From Manduca sexta (Eukaryota > Arthropoda > Insecta > Lepidoptera > Sphingidae), in contig NC_051116.1 in assembly GCF_014839805.1 (NCBI RefSeq), positions 3,224,001-3,288,000 on the forward strand: 64,000 nucleotides of DNA, given 5' to 3'. A program made the translations under genes and the position numbers. Under the pieces are notes generated by a model. It was not told the origin of the DNA, ran no database searches, and worked only from the letters and a program-made list of their open reading frames with translations. Shown piece by piece: positions 41,415 to 53,267 of the stretch (position 1 is the first letter of the stretch; every line of letters starts with the position of its first letter).

Positions 41415-42460
41415 CGGATGTCACGATGTCACGCTGTATGCTTACGTGACACTTTTTGCTATTTTTACTTTTTGCGTTTAAGGAGAAGGGTGCTACAATA
41501 AAATGTAAATCAAATAATGATTTTTTATGTTTACGAACGCGATTGTTATATATTAAAATAAAACTATTTGGCGGATTATATTACGGTTTTTATATTATAA
41601 TTTTCTTCTTTAGGAGAATCAAATAATAAATAGTTAAAGAAACCGTTTATTTTAATACTACATTATAAAAAACGCTCTACCAGATCTACCACCGAACACT
41701 GTACTTATAATTAATTACTTTGCTTTTGTAATTATACTGTTATATTCCTATTTTAAGTTTTGGCTAATGAAGTCAACCTGGGACTAAATCTATATAGTTC
41801 GATATGTATTACTTCAGTGATATATCAAGGTATAAAAGTTGATAATTAACAATCTTTAGAACGTTTTTAGGGCGTGAAAATGTCACGCTATTTTACTAGT
41901 TAGGTATTGCTGAAGATATTTTAAAGGATTTGTAGGAGTAAATCCTTCTATATAAAGGAAGAAAAGATCACTTCGGTGTATAAAAGAAATATGTCGTGTC
42001 AACGTCACGCTGTTTCACTAGTTACGTGACACATTTTGTTGACGGTATTTTTCTATTTTCTATCGTGTTGCAAAGATCACTCTCATGTTTAAAACTTTTT
42101 TATAGGCCAATATCACGCTGTTAGGCATGATACATAGTTTTGTTTATATTTTAACAAAGTGATCACGTTTAGTAGGCTATAAGAATAGATTGTTATGAGT
42201 CGATGTCACGTCGATTGGCAAGTTTTGGCACGATATTTTTTATAGGAGGAAATGTGTGGCCAATTTAAGTATCGATTATTATGAGTTGTCACGCTTTTCG
42301 TAAACACGTCAATTGGGAAGTTTTGTCACATTACTATCAAGTTTTTAGGAAGTCCGTGTTATGAGTTTTGTGCTTATCGTATTTGGAGTAAAATATATTG
42401 TTATGAGTTGATGTCACGCTACAGACAAATATCATGCTGTTTTGCAGTTACACGGTTCCA
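41415..42460. repeat. Degenerate array of GTCACGCTG-containing units
   Basis: Motifs GATGTCACGCTG, GTTACGTGACAC and GTTATGAGTYGATGTCACG recur near 41418, 41881, 42004, 42109, 42203, 42285, 42363 and 42402, many 75-105 bp apart. Complementary CGTGAC motifs follow several of them. Diverged remnant at 44028-44110 (TTGTCACGTTACACGCAAAC). No open frame spans it. Confidence 0.5.
41530..41620 (-). repeat. Family F, diverged unit
   Basis: TTTACGAACGCGATTGTTAT, AAAATAAAACTATTTGGCGG and ATTACGGTTTTTATATTATA follow the family order with many substitutions. Confidence 0.4.
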
Positions 42461-42616
42461 TTGAATGCAATTTATTAGATCATTACAGGCATTGTACAAC
42501 GATTTATTAAGCGTTATAAACAGTCATATAATACACATTAGTTTTTTTCCTTCTACGGGTCACATATGATGGTGGGTTAAACTTTCGTATATTATTATTG
42601 TTTTTGTATAGTAATG

Positions 42617-42862
42617 CGACCATATCTCTTACTGTACACCGGCTAACCTGGATCGTAGCTCATCAGAAATAAGGTCTTGATTTCGATCCCCAAATGAGCA
42701 ACAAAAAATTATGTAATATTTAATTTGAAAAACCATATCTGAACTACCTGTAGTAGTTCACCTTCTATCACATGCGACAGGCATAAACTTTGCCAAATAT
42801 GGGTGTACTAATTACGTCTCTGCCTAACCCTTCAAGCATAAAGGCGTGAGCATTTGTTTTTA
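42617..42862 (+). repeat. Family C SINE, heavily decayed
   Basis: TAAGGTCTTGATTTCGATCC (B-box region), CCTTCTATCACATGCGACAG, TGCCAAATATGGGTGTACTA and TCAAGCATAAAGGCGTGAGC keep the family order. Confidence 0.5.
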
Positions 42863-43595
42863 TGTATGTATATCAAAACCACGACTACGAGTCGACCATG
42901 CGATGCAAACCCACATTAATGTGTTGATATTAATTTCTCTGTTTGCTTAAAATAATGTTACGCCGTGTTATTTGTATGAGTGGGCGTTTCATTACTTTGT
43001 TATACGTATAGTATTAGTGACGTTAGCGTTTGCGAGGTCCAAGGTTCGATTTTCAAAGTGGCTTTCCTTGTGTAGGGTTTGTGAGTTGATTTTTGTGATC
43101 ACCTAAAGCTCTTGATATCATCGCTTGGTGATTTCCACAGGATTGACGTAAGACCTCTCGTAAAAACTAAGTCACATTACAACATACGTAAAAAGTGCTC
43201 TACGTATCCCAATAAGTGGGATAAGGAGACCTTTTATCCTGAGAAAAGACTCGCAAGACTGGCAAAGCCAGTACAATAATATTATTAGCAAAATCTTTCC
43301 CGTTTACTGTACTGGATAGTGGCGGTATTATATATAACATTCGGTGGCTCGCTTCGTTGGCGTTCGGCCAGCGTGTCCAGCGCGTTTTTAGTCCAGCATA
43401 GTGATTGTGACTGATGTAATACTGTCACTCATTTGTGCCTTTTAACTGCATTGACATTCTGTTCTAGTTGTTTTGTTTAGGAAAACGCTAATTGTTTGTT
43501 GACATAAATAATATATATGTCTGTGAATTATTGGTTTAATTTTAGACGGGTAGGTAGAGATGCAAATACTCATAATTGGCTGAATAGTAATATAT

Positions 43596-43767
43596 TGCCT
43601 CTGCATCGGTAGCGTACCTGTCTTACGGTACGATTGGTGCTGAGGTCTCGGATTCGATCCCCGGGTCGGGCAAATTTGGTCTCATTTTTGTTCGCACAGT
43701 GAAAAGTGGGTGTCTCAGTTGCGCTTCTGCGTAACTCTGGTGATAAAATGCGCGAGTGTGTGTAGGA
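43596..43767 (+). mobile_element. Family C SINE with internal deletion
   Basis: GCCTCTGCATCGGTAGCGTA, B-box GATTCGATCCCCGGGTCGGG, then a jump from TTTTTGTTCG to ACAGTGAAAAGTGGGTGTCT. About 80 bp of body is missing. Frame 43570-43788 (minus) is spurious. Confidence 0.75.
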
Positions 43768-44496
43768 ACATAATGTAATATTGGTCACAAATATTGGATT
43801 GTTTTTATTAATAACAACAAAAATTTTGATTGCCCTAACCCCTACCTAACCACACAGTCGCCCCCCGCAAAGGCTGGGCGGAAGTAATAAGGGACCTTCT
43901 TAACGAAACAAAAAAAATAATTACCAACTCTAAATTGTACCTAGGATTGCGCCCATATCTCTTATACTTCCATAAAATACAGATAAATTTAAACTATAGT
44001 ACTGAGTAAATATAATTATTAAAAAGATTCACGCTGTTAGCTTTAAGTTTTCAAATATTTTTACAAGTCGTTGTCACGTTACACGCAAACGTCACGTCGC
44101 GTGACAAGTTTCGCTAACAATATTAGGGATATGTGACTTTTGCCATTTATGGCTAAAGTGTGGAATTTAACAAATGTTTCGCAACGTGAAGTTTTCTTTT
44201 GTTGACAATAGAAAAGGTAATTCTCAGCTGTATTTAAAATATATATAATACTACATTTTTGCTGTACAAGTTTAAAATATAAATAAACAAGTAAAATGCT
44301 TTATTCATCACGTAGGCGAACGTAGTTGCGCTTATGATAAGTCAAGGTACATGAGAATGTTTAATTATTACTTCAATTAAGTCGCTTATATACAGACATT
44401 TTATATTAGATATGAAACAAATGAAAGACTACAAAGTAAACAAAGAAGCCAGCTCGGGCTGGCATTTAGCATTTATGCCTTAATTTACGCAATTTG

Positions 44497-44815
44497 AAGC
44501 GGCGATAGCTTAGTTGGGTGTGGAATGGACTGCCAAGACGAATGTCCGCATGTTCAAATCCCAACACACCTCTGACTTTTTAAAATCATGTCTGTATTCT
44601 TTGTGAATTTATCGTTCGCTTTAACGATGAAGGAAAACAACATGAGGAAACCTGCACTTCTGAGAAGTTCTCTATAGGAATTTCGAAGGTGTGTGAAGTC
44701 TACCAATCCGCACTAGGCCAGCGTGGTGGACTAAGGCGTAATCCCTCTCAGTAGTAGAGGAGGCCCGTGCTCAGCAGTGGGCAAGTATATAATACAGGGC
44801 TGATATTATTATTAA
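44497..44815 (+). mobile_element. Family E tRNA-derived SINE, complete
   Basis: AAGCGGCGATAGCTTAGTTG carries the A-box-like TAGCTTAGTTGG; B-box region GTTCAAATCCC near 44552. The body runs to CAGGGCTGATATTATTATTA, an (ATT)n tail. Best plus-strand example of the family apart from 52916. Confidence 0.9.
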
Positions 44816-45344
44816 CGCATTAAACCTTAGTATGGTCCTAACAGAAAAGTCATAGACAATATCACCTATTTTCTCCACTCAACTATAAATGATCACTTGT
44901 AATTGGCCCAAAACTTTTAACAATCAGACAGAAATTGTTATCAAGGGCGCAATAGAAAAGTTGTGACGTTCAAAATCGACAGCCGATACAAAAATTTATG
45001 TAAAAATTATACGAAAAGAAAACAAAGTTTTTCTTTTGAAAACTCCGGGCAGTGGAAAGCCCGGACGGTGAAAATTAATGATTAATGTACCGTAACATCG
45101 AGTTTGAATAATAACGCCACTTTTGAACTTTTAGGTTTTTTGGGGTGATTTTTTTTTGCCACTGTATGAATAAATTGGCAGATTGAGTACTAAGTTCTAA
45201 GAAATAAAATTGAAAGTTGATTGTGTATTTTTTAAGAGTGCCTAATTTTCATTTTTGAAATTGTAGAGCAATGTACATATTAGTTAGGACTCTAATGTGA
45301 AAGTATGTCAGATACTACTGCAGTGTATATTTTTGCCGCGTCTG

Positions 45345-45625
45345 CGCAGTGTACAGTTGTGTTCCAGTTTGGAGGACAGTATGTCCGCTAAATTACTGAG
45401 CGATATTAAACAAACACATTGTAGACAGTATAAAAACACTACACTACTTTTCCCCACGTGTGCTCTATTCTATGATATAAGGAGCGAGCCTATCGCCTTA
45501 TCAGGCACAAATTCCAGAGTCCGAGGTGATACTGAGAAGAAAAACCCAATTGCCTCGGGACTCTCCCAGGATCCCGTTTGAAGGACATTGTAGCAAGGAC
45601 AATGTAGCCAATATAAGCCTTAACA
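45345..45625 (+). repeat. Mosaic: family A fragments around a reversed family C fragment
   Basis: Family A pieces at about 45345-45425 (TGTGTTCCAGTTTGGAGGAC) and 45575-45625 (GTTTGAAGGACATTGTAGCA) flank reversed family C sequence at 45470-45572 (AGCGAGCCTATCGCCTTATC, GATACTGAGAAGAAAAACCC). Frames 45297-45581 and 45501-45710 are artefacts of it. Confidence 0.5.
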
Positions 45626-45903
45626 TTTGTTGTAAACAATGTTTTATTTTATAAAAAAAATCATACTTGTATTTTAAAGTTATCTTGAGGTCTGATGATT
45701 TTAACGACATAAATTAATTCATGTTGTTTTATACTTAGTCATTGGCTCCTCTAGGTGAGGTCATGTGTCCAAAAGCTCTGCAATTGCGCGCTGAAAAGGC
45801 GCAAAGAACGCATATCGAAAATGCTTGTAGACGCGAATGAAATACGTAATGTGCAGGCACTCAGTTAATACATACTATTTTTATTATATTTAAACATTGC
45901 CTT

Positions 45904-45990
45904 ATGAACGACTACCTCGGTATAGTTGTATTATGTTATGACTGTCGTATTGTATCGGGTTTCATTCCCTGGTTGGGTGAAACAATATTA
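45904..45990 (+). repeat. Family C SINE, head fragment
   Basis: CTACCTCGGTATAGTTGTAT and TCGGGTTTCATTCCCTGGTT, a decayed tRNA-like head. Confidence 0.45.
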
Positions 45991-46319
45991 GATTATTATC
46001 AATATTAATAGTGTATTTGAATTGTGCCATTTAACTATTATTTCATGAAATCTAACATAGCTAGCGAAATGTGGTTAAAACCTCTACCCACCCCACAAGG
46101 TATAGGCGCTATGTTTTTGCTAAACTAAATAATGAACGCAATTTCCAGTAGCTTCGCACAATTATAACAATTTTCCTGCGGGCGGTGACCGGAATGTGGA
46201 CCTAAATAAATAAAGTTTAAAACAATATTTCGATAGAAACTGCCGGTTAGTTGAGTTGCATTTTCAATGTTAATGTGGATTCGTTTGTTGGAGTTAACAT
46301 TGGTTTAAAAACACTAGGC

Positions 46320-46640
46320 TTTTTTATTGAAACCTGCGAATGGAATACTGGAATCTCCTGCCTTAGCGACTGCAGGGCCCTGGAAGAAAGTTGAAAGGGG
46401 ATATCTGGAGAAGAAAGTGTGTGGGAGGAGAAGGAACCCTCTTAGGGTGGGAGGCGGGGAGAAGGCCAAGAAATGTTTGCGAGCCCTCATAGACCTCTGT
46501 AATTTGGCAACCATGAGGTATATACACTGAACTGTGTGCCTAGGACCACTATGCATGGGCATGCTTTCGGTGTGGAGAGTCCGAGCGCACAAGAATTCTC
46601 TAGGAGGGAAAAAGACTACATTTTGATGTGTTAAATGCAA
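46320..46640. other. Unrecognised GC-rich stretch with open frames on both strands
   Basis: Plus frame 46327-46530 (67 aa, basic: VERGYLEKKVCGRRRNPL) and minus frame 46314-46640 (108 aa) overlap. Composition differs sharply from its surroundings. Neither product is recognised. A fragment of a GC-richer mobile element is the simplest reading. Confidence 0.25.
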
Positions 46641-46830
46641 AAAATATAACTGACGTCATTAATAATATTAGGGTATTTCTTATACTTTTTGCTTTAAATC
46701 ACTAAGCGTTAGACAGACTTGGGCATTGGTCATTGACAAGTATAAGTCGGTTGGTTGGTGAAATAATTGTGAAAGTTATTTCTATTTTAAATCAAAATCG
46801 CTCCAGATCCTGACAAAAGTATTAATTTTT

Positions 46831-47120
46831 CACTGGTAGGTTTCTCATATGTGAGAGCCCGCCTGAGTGAGTATCACCGCTGTCTATTTCTGCCGGCAAG
46901 CAGCAGTGTGTACTATTGTGTTCCGGCTTGAAGGACATTGTAGCCAGTATTACTGGATATAATAAGACTTAACATCTGATGTCTCAGAATGGCGAGCGCA
47001 GTGAAAAGCCAAACAATACTTTTTAATTCAAGGTTTTGGATGGTGTTTCTACTATTTATGGTCGCATTGCTTACCAGGCGAACAGCAAGCTCGTCTCATC
47101 ATTCAAAGAAATAAAAAAAA
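46831..47120 (+). mobile_element. Family A SINE-like element
   Basis: CACTGGTAGGTTTCTCATAT to AAAGAAATAAAAAAAATA. The stem-loop has lost its middle (TGCTTACCAGGCG). Short deletions elsewhere. Confidence 0.85.
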
Positions 47121-47594
47121 TACAACTACACCATCGAGACAGCTATGAAATTTATAACTATAGGAGGGATAAAATAGTCTTCATCAATGATTAGAATCCC
47201 CACATCAAAAACCCATCTTATAATACAGTCGTAAAATGAGATATCATTTTAAAATATAACTAGGTCAATGGGCGGTACATATACGCATACATAGCGCTGT
47301 TTGTTTTGATAATCCTCCGCAAATGTTATGTTTGGCACGCAATGTACGATGTTTGTGCGCATTTCGTCATTTTGTAATGGTATCTTGAATTTCGAATGGA
47401 AATGTATTTATAAGTTTTAATTATCGGAATTTTTATGGTTTGCATTTGAGGCGTATTAAAGGGAGGTCACTTGTTCGATTCCTGCCTGCTGTTTTGGTTA
47501 AGTAGACTATAATATTTATAAGCATACACATGGCGAAAGTAGGTGCCTTGGTTGCACATCTGCCTTCCCCTTTCGTGGTATAGATGAATGTTTT

Positions 47595-47838
47595 TTTTTA
47601 CGTCCACGGCAGACTCTCCTGCACCTGATGGTAAGTGGAGCAGGGTCACAATAGCATGTGACTGACGAGAGATGATTACCCCTGGCCAGTCGACACAATT
47701 ATGTCGGCCTGTTGGAAACGGATATACACAGGCTGATCCCGGAACGCGACACACTTACGTGAGCCATTGTGGCGGGTTTTGACACCTTGTGTGCGGTGGT
47801 CGCTATCCGGGCGGATATAAAATATATCCTACCAATAG
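47595..47838 (-). mobile_element. Family B SINE-like element, complete
   Basis: Reversed: CCTGCACCTGATGGTAAGTG, GCCAGTCGACACAATTATGT, GGCGGATATAAAATATATCC, ending CTACCAATAGCA. A TG-rich microsatellite (47839-47876) abuts the head. Minus frames 47467-47754 are spurious. Confidence 0.85.
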
Positions 47839-48052
47839 CAAATGTGTATGTGTATGTATGCGTGTGTGTGTGTGTTGTCTGTAATATTATGAAAAGAGGA
47901 AAAAGAGACTACATTCGTATAATGAGTAATGATACATCGTTTTGTTAGCACGCGCATAATCCACTGAATTGATTTGGTTGAAAAACACTAACAGATCAAG
48001 TCCCTAACATATTATCAAGATTTACATAATATTATTATAAAAAATATATATA

Positions 48053-48366
48053 ACGTCAGCCCTGTAGGTATTTACTGCTTCACTGTTGACATGGGCTTCC
48101 TCTACTATTGAGAGGGATTAGGCCTTAGTCCACCATGCTGGCCTAGTGCAGATTAGTAGACTTTACACACCCTTAAATTCCAATAAAGCATTTCTCAGGT
48201 ATTCTGGTAAACTCACGATGTTTTCCTTAACCATTAAAGCAAGCTATAATTCATAAAAAATATACATTATTTTAGAAAAGTCAGAGATGTGTGCCCTTGG
48301 GATTTGTACGAGCGGTCATTCGTCTCGGCAGTCCGTTCCCCATTCAACTAGGCTATCGCCGCTAAA
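48053..48366 (-). mobile_element. Family E tRNA-derived SINE, complete
   Basis: GTCAGCCCTGTAGGTATTTA (3' end) to GGCTATCGCCGCTAAAC (reversed head), with reversed B-box GGGATTTGTACGAGC altered. Confidence 0.8.
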
Positions 48367-50361
48367 CATAATGTTTTAGCTTAATTTTAACCTCCGAATA
48401 AAGGGTCATTTTTACATCGCGTTATTAAATGAAAACACATACTTATCTTCTTGAATATAAAACTTTACAATAAGTTACTCGAACCGTAGATGTAAAATAA
48501 AGAAGTGTACGTTTTAAAAAAAAAAACAAATATCGATAGAAATCATTTTAATTTTACGCACCCTATTGTCCCTTCCACTAACTACTCTAAGAGAATTTGC
48601 CGCATCGGCAACATCACACTTCCAGTCAGAAACAGACTCACGCACACGCCATATTCACACTAAACTAGAAAATGATAGGAAATCAGAAAATTAAACTGGG
48701 ATTTTTGGTGAAATTATTGGTTATACATTTATGATTTTTGGCAATGGTAGCAAAGGTAAAGAATACTTGGTTTAATTTATAAATGCAATGTAAAATAGCC
48801 CTGTATACGGAGTAAGAATTGTTATTTAAAAACTCTAATATAGCCGTATTGTACTAATTTTCGATAACAAAACAACAAATTAAAATACTTCGCGTGTCAC
48901 GAACTTTGTGAAACTCATAAATTAGGTAATTAAGTTGAGAAATTAACAGAATCTAATTGTTGTCGAAACGGGCCACTTTGCTGACGACGTTTTAAGAATG
49001 CCAATTATTGACTTTAATTTAGACGTGACTTACTTATTTTGACCTATGAATTTGTAGAAAATATTTTTCGATGGAATATTTTTTCTTATTGTTTAATTTT
49101 AGTATTTCCAGAAAACGCTTATAGGATTTGATTGTAGGTATTATAGGGATTTAGATATAAATAAACTGGCTTAATTTATTTAGGGTATGTTGACGACGCT
49201 ATATAATTGACTACCTACTTTTTGCCACGTGAGTTCCTTCCCATGATGTGATAGCGTGCGAGCCTGTCGCCAAATCGGTCACAAATTCCAGACTCCGGGC
49301 TTAATGAGAAAAGCTAATATCCGTATGCCTCATAATTTCCTAGAATAAAAATCTAAGACGAAATAATTTCTTAATTTTATTCCAACTTATCAATCTTTTA
49401 TACCTCTACTCTAATTAAAACATAATAAATGTATCCATAAGTCTAAACCCGTAAGATTGATTTTCCTAAGACAATGTCTCTCAGCCTATTTAATTATCGT
49501 AAGTGGGTCAGCAGAGTATAATGCTATATGGGTCGAGAGTGAAGTGGGCAACGGTTTGCGGTCAGTGTGAAAGAGTAAAATCTTCACAGGATTTTTGTGT
49601 TTTTTAGACAAATAGCTTGCGGTCCAGTAATGTATATTTCATTTTGAGTTCAGTGGATTTTGTGTGAATAAATCAGTAGTATAATAAATACTAGTAAGAT
49701 TAAAATTTAAAACAATTTTTTCTATTTCAGTTATGATTTTATTTAAATTTATTTTAAGGGATCAAAAAATTTACTGATGCCAAGATTATTACAGATTTTT
49801 ACTTACTATAAATTATGTTTAGGAAAGTTACGCAGTAAATATTTTGAAAATTATTGTGACAAATTTAATTTAGTAAATTTTAAAAAATAATTTAGTAAAT
49901 TTATTATATTCTTATACCATTAATCTAAATGGGTGTGTATCTAGAATCAATAAAAAATAGGAAACCTGCTTTGAGGACACCACTATTATAATTTCACTTG
50001 TAAAGATAACGCTATTAGTGTAAGAAATTAATTCCAGCTTTTACCACATAGCGAGGTTTTTTATTAACCTGGTCAGGTTACTGGTAAGGAATAAGCAACT
50101 CATCACAAGACCGCGTAAAAACATCCCCATTACGTATTATTATTAATTTTATTCATATTATTCATTTCGATAATGCAACTGTCACTGGCTTTTATACGTG
50201 GCTTAATTTAAAGTAAATTGCGTTTAAGAACTATATAGTTGCTTACTAACTCAGAATTAAGTCATTCGTTTCAGAAAACAAATAAACTCTTCAACTTGTT
50301 ATAATCTAGATTACTCCGGTCTTTAAAAAAACATACATTAAAAAGATACATGAAGAAAATA
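48367..50361. other. Unassigned AT-rich block
   Basis: Only a reversed family C fragment (49213-49322: CTTCCCATGATGTGATAGCG, CAAATTCCAGACTCCGGGCT) was found. The rest shows no recognised repeat, long open frame or RNA gene. Confidence 0.5.
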
Positions 50362-50364
50362 ATT

Positions 50365-50615
50365 CGCACTCTTAATAAAATAATGACCTATTTCAAAATT
50401 GTTAATTTGTGGCAGTCGTCGGAAAACTAATTATTGTCTGCTACATTTTTTTTTGAAGTTGCTATAAAATTCAGCTTATTAAAGATAGGTAATAAATGAA
50501 ACCTTTAGTATGAAAAAAAGGAAAAAAACTAAAAGGTCGCAAACAGAAATTGGTTGTTTGACGATTCCCACAAATTGTCAATTTTGAAATGGGTTATTAT
50601 TTTATTAAGAGTGCG
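50365..50615. mobile_element. Family K MITE with long terminal inverted repeats
   Basis: The left arm (50365 to about 50440) and right arm (about 50540-50615) are inverted copies starting CGCACTCTTAATAAAATAAT, with roughly 80 percent identity by eye. About 100 bp of AT-rich spacer separates them. A single right-type arm recurs at 9154-9238. Confidence 0.7.
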
Positions 50616-51083
50616 ATATATTTGTTACTAAATTTGAGAACAAACCTTCAAAGTTCATATTACAAATTTACATTCAAAAATACTGAAAAATACCGAACCA
50701 TCACAAATTGAAGGATTTAATTAAAAGTATCCGTTGTACATTTAAAGTGGCATTGTAGTGACGGAATAAAGCTGTCTGTAAAGTTGATGATTGGCGCGAC
50801 TATTATTGGCTAGTGAATGGTCGGCTTTAAATTGATGTCAGTTTTAGTTTCGATGTTTTGAATTTGTTTGCGTCAATCCTTTTTGTTCTGAGAGCTGTTT
50901 TATTTCAACATTGTTTTGAATTTGAGTGGAACTTTGATTTTATAGTAGATTGATTTTTAGATACAAACTATGCGATCAAATTCAAAACTAACAAAATTCA
51001 CATGTGTACGATAGTTTGACATTTATATTCTATAATCTACAAATGCACAAGGTCAGATCGCGGCAGGAAAGCAGTCAGTCGCG

Positions 51084-51242
51084 CAGTGGCGAAGTGTGAT
51101 TTTTTTTGGAATGCGAACCCTATACAACTTATAGGTTCTAAAAGGCATAAATGTGGCAAATAGTTCTTCTGATAATTAGATTTTATAAAAATTACGAAAG
51201 TGAAGCTGATAGGAATTGGGTTACATGGATCTTTCGCCAGTG
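51084..51242. mobile_element. Family N hAT-type MITE, copy 4
   Basis: Left end CAGTGGCGAAG, right end CTTTCGCCAGTG. Interior has GATAATTAGATTTTATAAAA and GCTGATAGGAATTGGGTTA, as in the other copies. Flanking octamers CAGTCGCG and CCCTCGCG agree at six of eight positions. Confidence 0.65.
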
Positions 51243-51335
51243 CCCTCGCGACTTATATGGCGTTCAAAATTATGTCGGTTACACGAATTGCTTAAGAATA
51301 GAATTGTTAGTAAATACTGTTTTAATTCTTCGTTC

Positions 51336-51440
51336 TTCTTGTGGCGTAGCTGCGTTGGTACGAGTAGGACTATCGCGCAAAATCCTGGGTTCGAATCCCA
51401 GTCGACCCAATAATATTGTGACTGGGCTTTTCAATCATAA
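51336..51440 (+). mobile_element. Family D SINE, head and first part
   Basis: TGTGGCGTAGCTGCGTTGGT with B-box GGGTTCGAATCCCAG, then CAATAATATTGTGACTGGGC and TTTTCAATCATAAAAATACC, matching the copy at 6892. The body is missing. The acceptor ends do not pair, so it is not a tRNA gene. Confidence 0.65.
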
Positions 51441-51451
51441 AAATACCTCAG

Positions 51452-51560
51452 TTTTGAACCTGCGAACATTCGTCTTGGAGGTCCGTTCCACAACCAACTA
51501 GGCTATCGCTGTCCGCCTGTCACCATATGGGGTGCAAATTCCTGACTCTGGAGTGAAAAT
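51452..51560 (-). repeat. Family E head fragment followed by a family C fragment
   Basis: TTTTGAACCTGCGAACATTC, GTCCGTTCCACAACCAACTA and GGCTATCGCTGTCCGC are the reversed family E head. CACCATATGGGGTGCAAATT and CTGACTCTGGAG then recall reversed family C. Confidence 0.6.
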
Positions 51561-51814
51561 CTAAACTGCCAACATTGATGTAATACCGTGATGTGATATT
51601 AATATTGTAGAAATATGTCGTATTCCCAATAATGTAGATGACGCGATCTGTATATAACCCAAGGCCTCACGTCATCGCGGTGGAAATATCTCAAATGAAT
51701 GAATTCTGAAATTTTATATGTGATGTCATCGGAAATTTGGGTCGCTTAGGGACTTTTTTTAGGTAGATTTGCGGGAGTGTGATTTTTGCATTTTTTTTTT
51801 ATTATCTCGTGCTG

Positions 51815-51910
51815 AGGTCGCAAGTTTCAGCGTCTGGTAGTGATATTGAGATTTCTGCTTAGTATCCACCTGGAGTCGGGAATTGCCAATAAATAGTAAT
51901 TGGTTCGTAC
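51815..51910 (+). repeat. Family C SINE, decayed middle fragment
   Basis: TGCTGAGGTCGCAAGTTTCA, GATTTCTGCTTAGTATCCA and CCTGGAGTCGGGAATTG. Confidence 0.4.
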
Positions 51911-51917
51911 CCTATTA

Positions 51918-52035
51918 TAAATATAAGACACTGACTTTTGCCTGTGACTCCGCCCGCGTGATCAATTTTGTGATTTAGGTATAGCGGGAAAGGCTTTTCA
52001 CCTAGGAGAACTCGCGAGCAATACCTAGTTTCTTT
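51918..52035 (+). repeat. Family M, diverged fragment
   Basis: ACTTTTGCCTGTGACTCCGC, then GCGGGAAAGGCTTTTCACC and ACTCGCGAGCAATACCTAGT. Weak similarity to family M starts. Confidence 0.35.
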
Positions 52036-52075
52036 AAAAAACCTTTCAATATTATGTTATGACTGTGGACTGTAT

Positions 52076-52232
52076 GTGGTCAGTCCGGAGTCTAGAATTT
52101 GTGCTCGATATGGCTATAAGCTCGCCCCCTATAACATCATGGGACGGAACACACATGGCGAAAAGTGGGAGCCGTGGTTGCGCCTCTGCATACCTCTTCG
52201 GGGATAAATGCGTGATGTGTGTGTGTGTGTAT
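52076..52232 (+). mobile_element. Family C SINE, 3' half with (TG)n tail
   Basis: CAGTCCGGAGTCTAGAATTT, GGGACGGAACACACATGGCG, TTCGGGGATAAATGCGTGAT and a TG repeat at 52215-52230. Minus frames here are spurious. Confidence 0.8.
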
Positions 52233-52915
52233 TGACTGAGGCATAACTTGCGCAAGTAACTGTACTGACCAGTTCGCTTTGCTGGCCTTTACGTATTCCA
52301 TCACCTTCAATTTTCTTCCAATTCTGAATCGTATCATTGACGCGTGAATACGAAACCTTTGTTTGTTCTGTAGACTAGACGCATGTCTACAGAGTTCGAT
52401 TGGGTACAGGGTTACACAGAAGTGTTTGTTTCGTGCGGTACGATGATCAGAAGTCAAAATATGTGCTTTGTGGTGAATGTTTGTGAAAGGGAGTGTTATT
52501 TTACCTGTGGGGTTTTCGGTAAGGAATATTTAAAGGCGATTTAATTGAAAAATTACTTAGTGAGTGGATTGGTATTATTGCTAGATTTGTTGATGGGATC
52601 TCCTATCATATTATCATAATTATCTTTTTTTATTTAATTTTTTTATTGGAAATGCCATTACATAATACATGCAGTACATTTTTTTCATACAAACGTATTC
52701 AGTATAAGAGCGTATGTTTTGTAGGTTTACCTTTTGAATGTATTTACAACTTACATAAAATGTTTAGATCGATATAAATAATATATTTTTAAGAGTTATT
52801 ATTGCGAAAAAAACACTTAAATCTAAAATAAAAACAATAAATAATTCATAGATAGGTAGTTTCTTAACCTCAACAGTCATTTGAATTTGAATTTTAATTA
52901 ATTAAATAAGTTTAA

Positions 52916-53267
52916 TTAAATAAGCGGCGACAGCCTAGTAAGCGGCGATAGCCTGGTTGGGTGTGGAACGGACTGCCGAGACGAATGTCCGCAGGTTCAA
53001 ATCCCAAGGGCACACACCTCTGACTTTTCTAAAAAATCATGTGTGTATTCTTTGTGAATTTATCGTTCGCTTTAACGGTGAAGGAAAACATCGTGAGGAA
53101 ACCTGCACATCTGAGAAGTTCTCTATAGGAATTTTGAAGGTGTGTGAAGTCTACCAATCCACACTAGGCCAGCGTGGTGGACTAAGGCCTAATCCCTCTC
53201 AGTAGTATAGAAGGCCCGTGCTCAGCAGTGGGCAAGTATATAATACAGGGCTGATATTATTATTATT
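52916..53267 (+). mobile_element. Family E SINE, recent copy with 15-bp target duplication and doubled head
   Basis: ATTAAATAAGTTTAA occurs exactly at 52901-52915 and 53268-53282. The head start is duplicated in tandem: TAAGCGGCGACAGCCTAG (52921-52938) then TAAGCGGCGATAGCCTGG (52939-52956). B-box GCAGGTTCAAATCCC is intact and the 3' end is a clean (ATT)n tail. Little divergence from the family pattern suggests recent insertion. Confidence 0.92.

Noticed and set aside
41415..42460. CRISPR-like array
   Set aside because: The motifs are diverged, spacing is irregular, there are no exact repeats with unique spacers, and the genome is an animal one.
43005..43080. Another tRNA-derived SINE head (AGGTCCAAGGTTCGATTTTC)
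   Set aside because: Only the B-box-like stretch is convincing, and the following bases fit none of families C, D or E.
47467..47754. Overlapping minus-strand frames of 95 and 60 aa
   Set aside because: They are translations of a family B copy in two frames.
51340..51412. tRNA gene-like sequence with a good B-box
   Set aside because: The acceptor arms do not pair, and the downstream bases match the family D SINE at 6892, so it is a tRNA-derived SINE head. The same applies to the heads of families C and E.
52052..52457. Minus-strand frames of 67 and 106 aa
   Set aside because: They cross a family C 3' half and a TG repeat; no protein family pattern.
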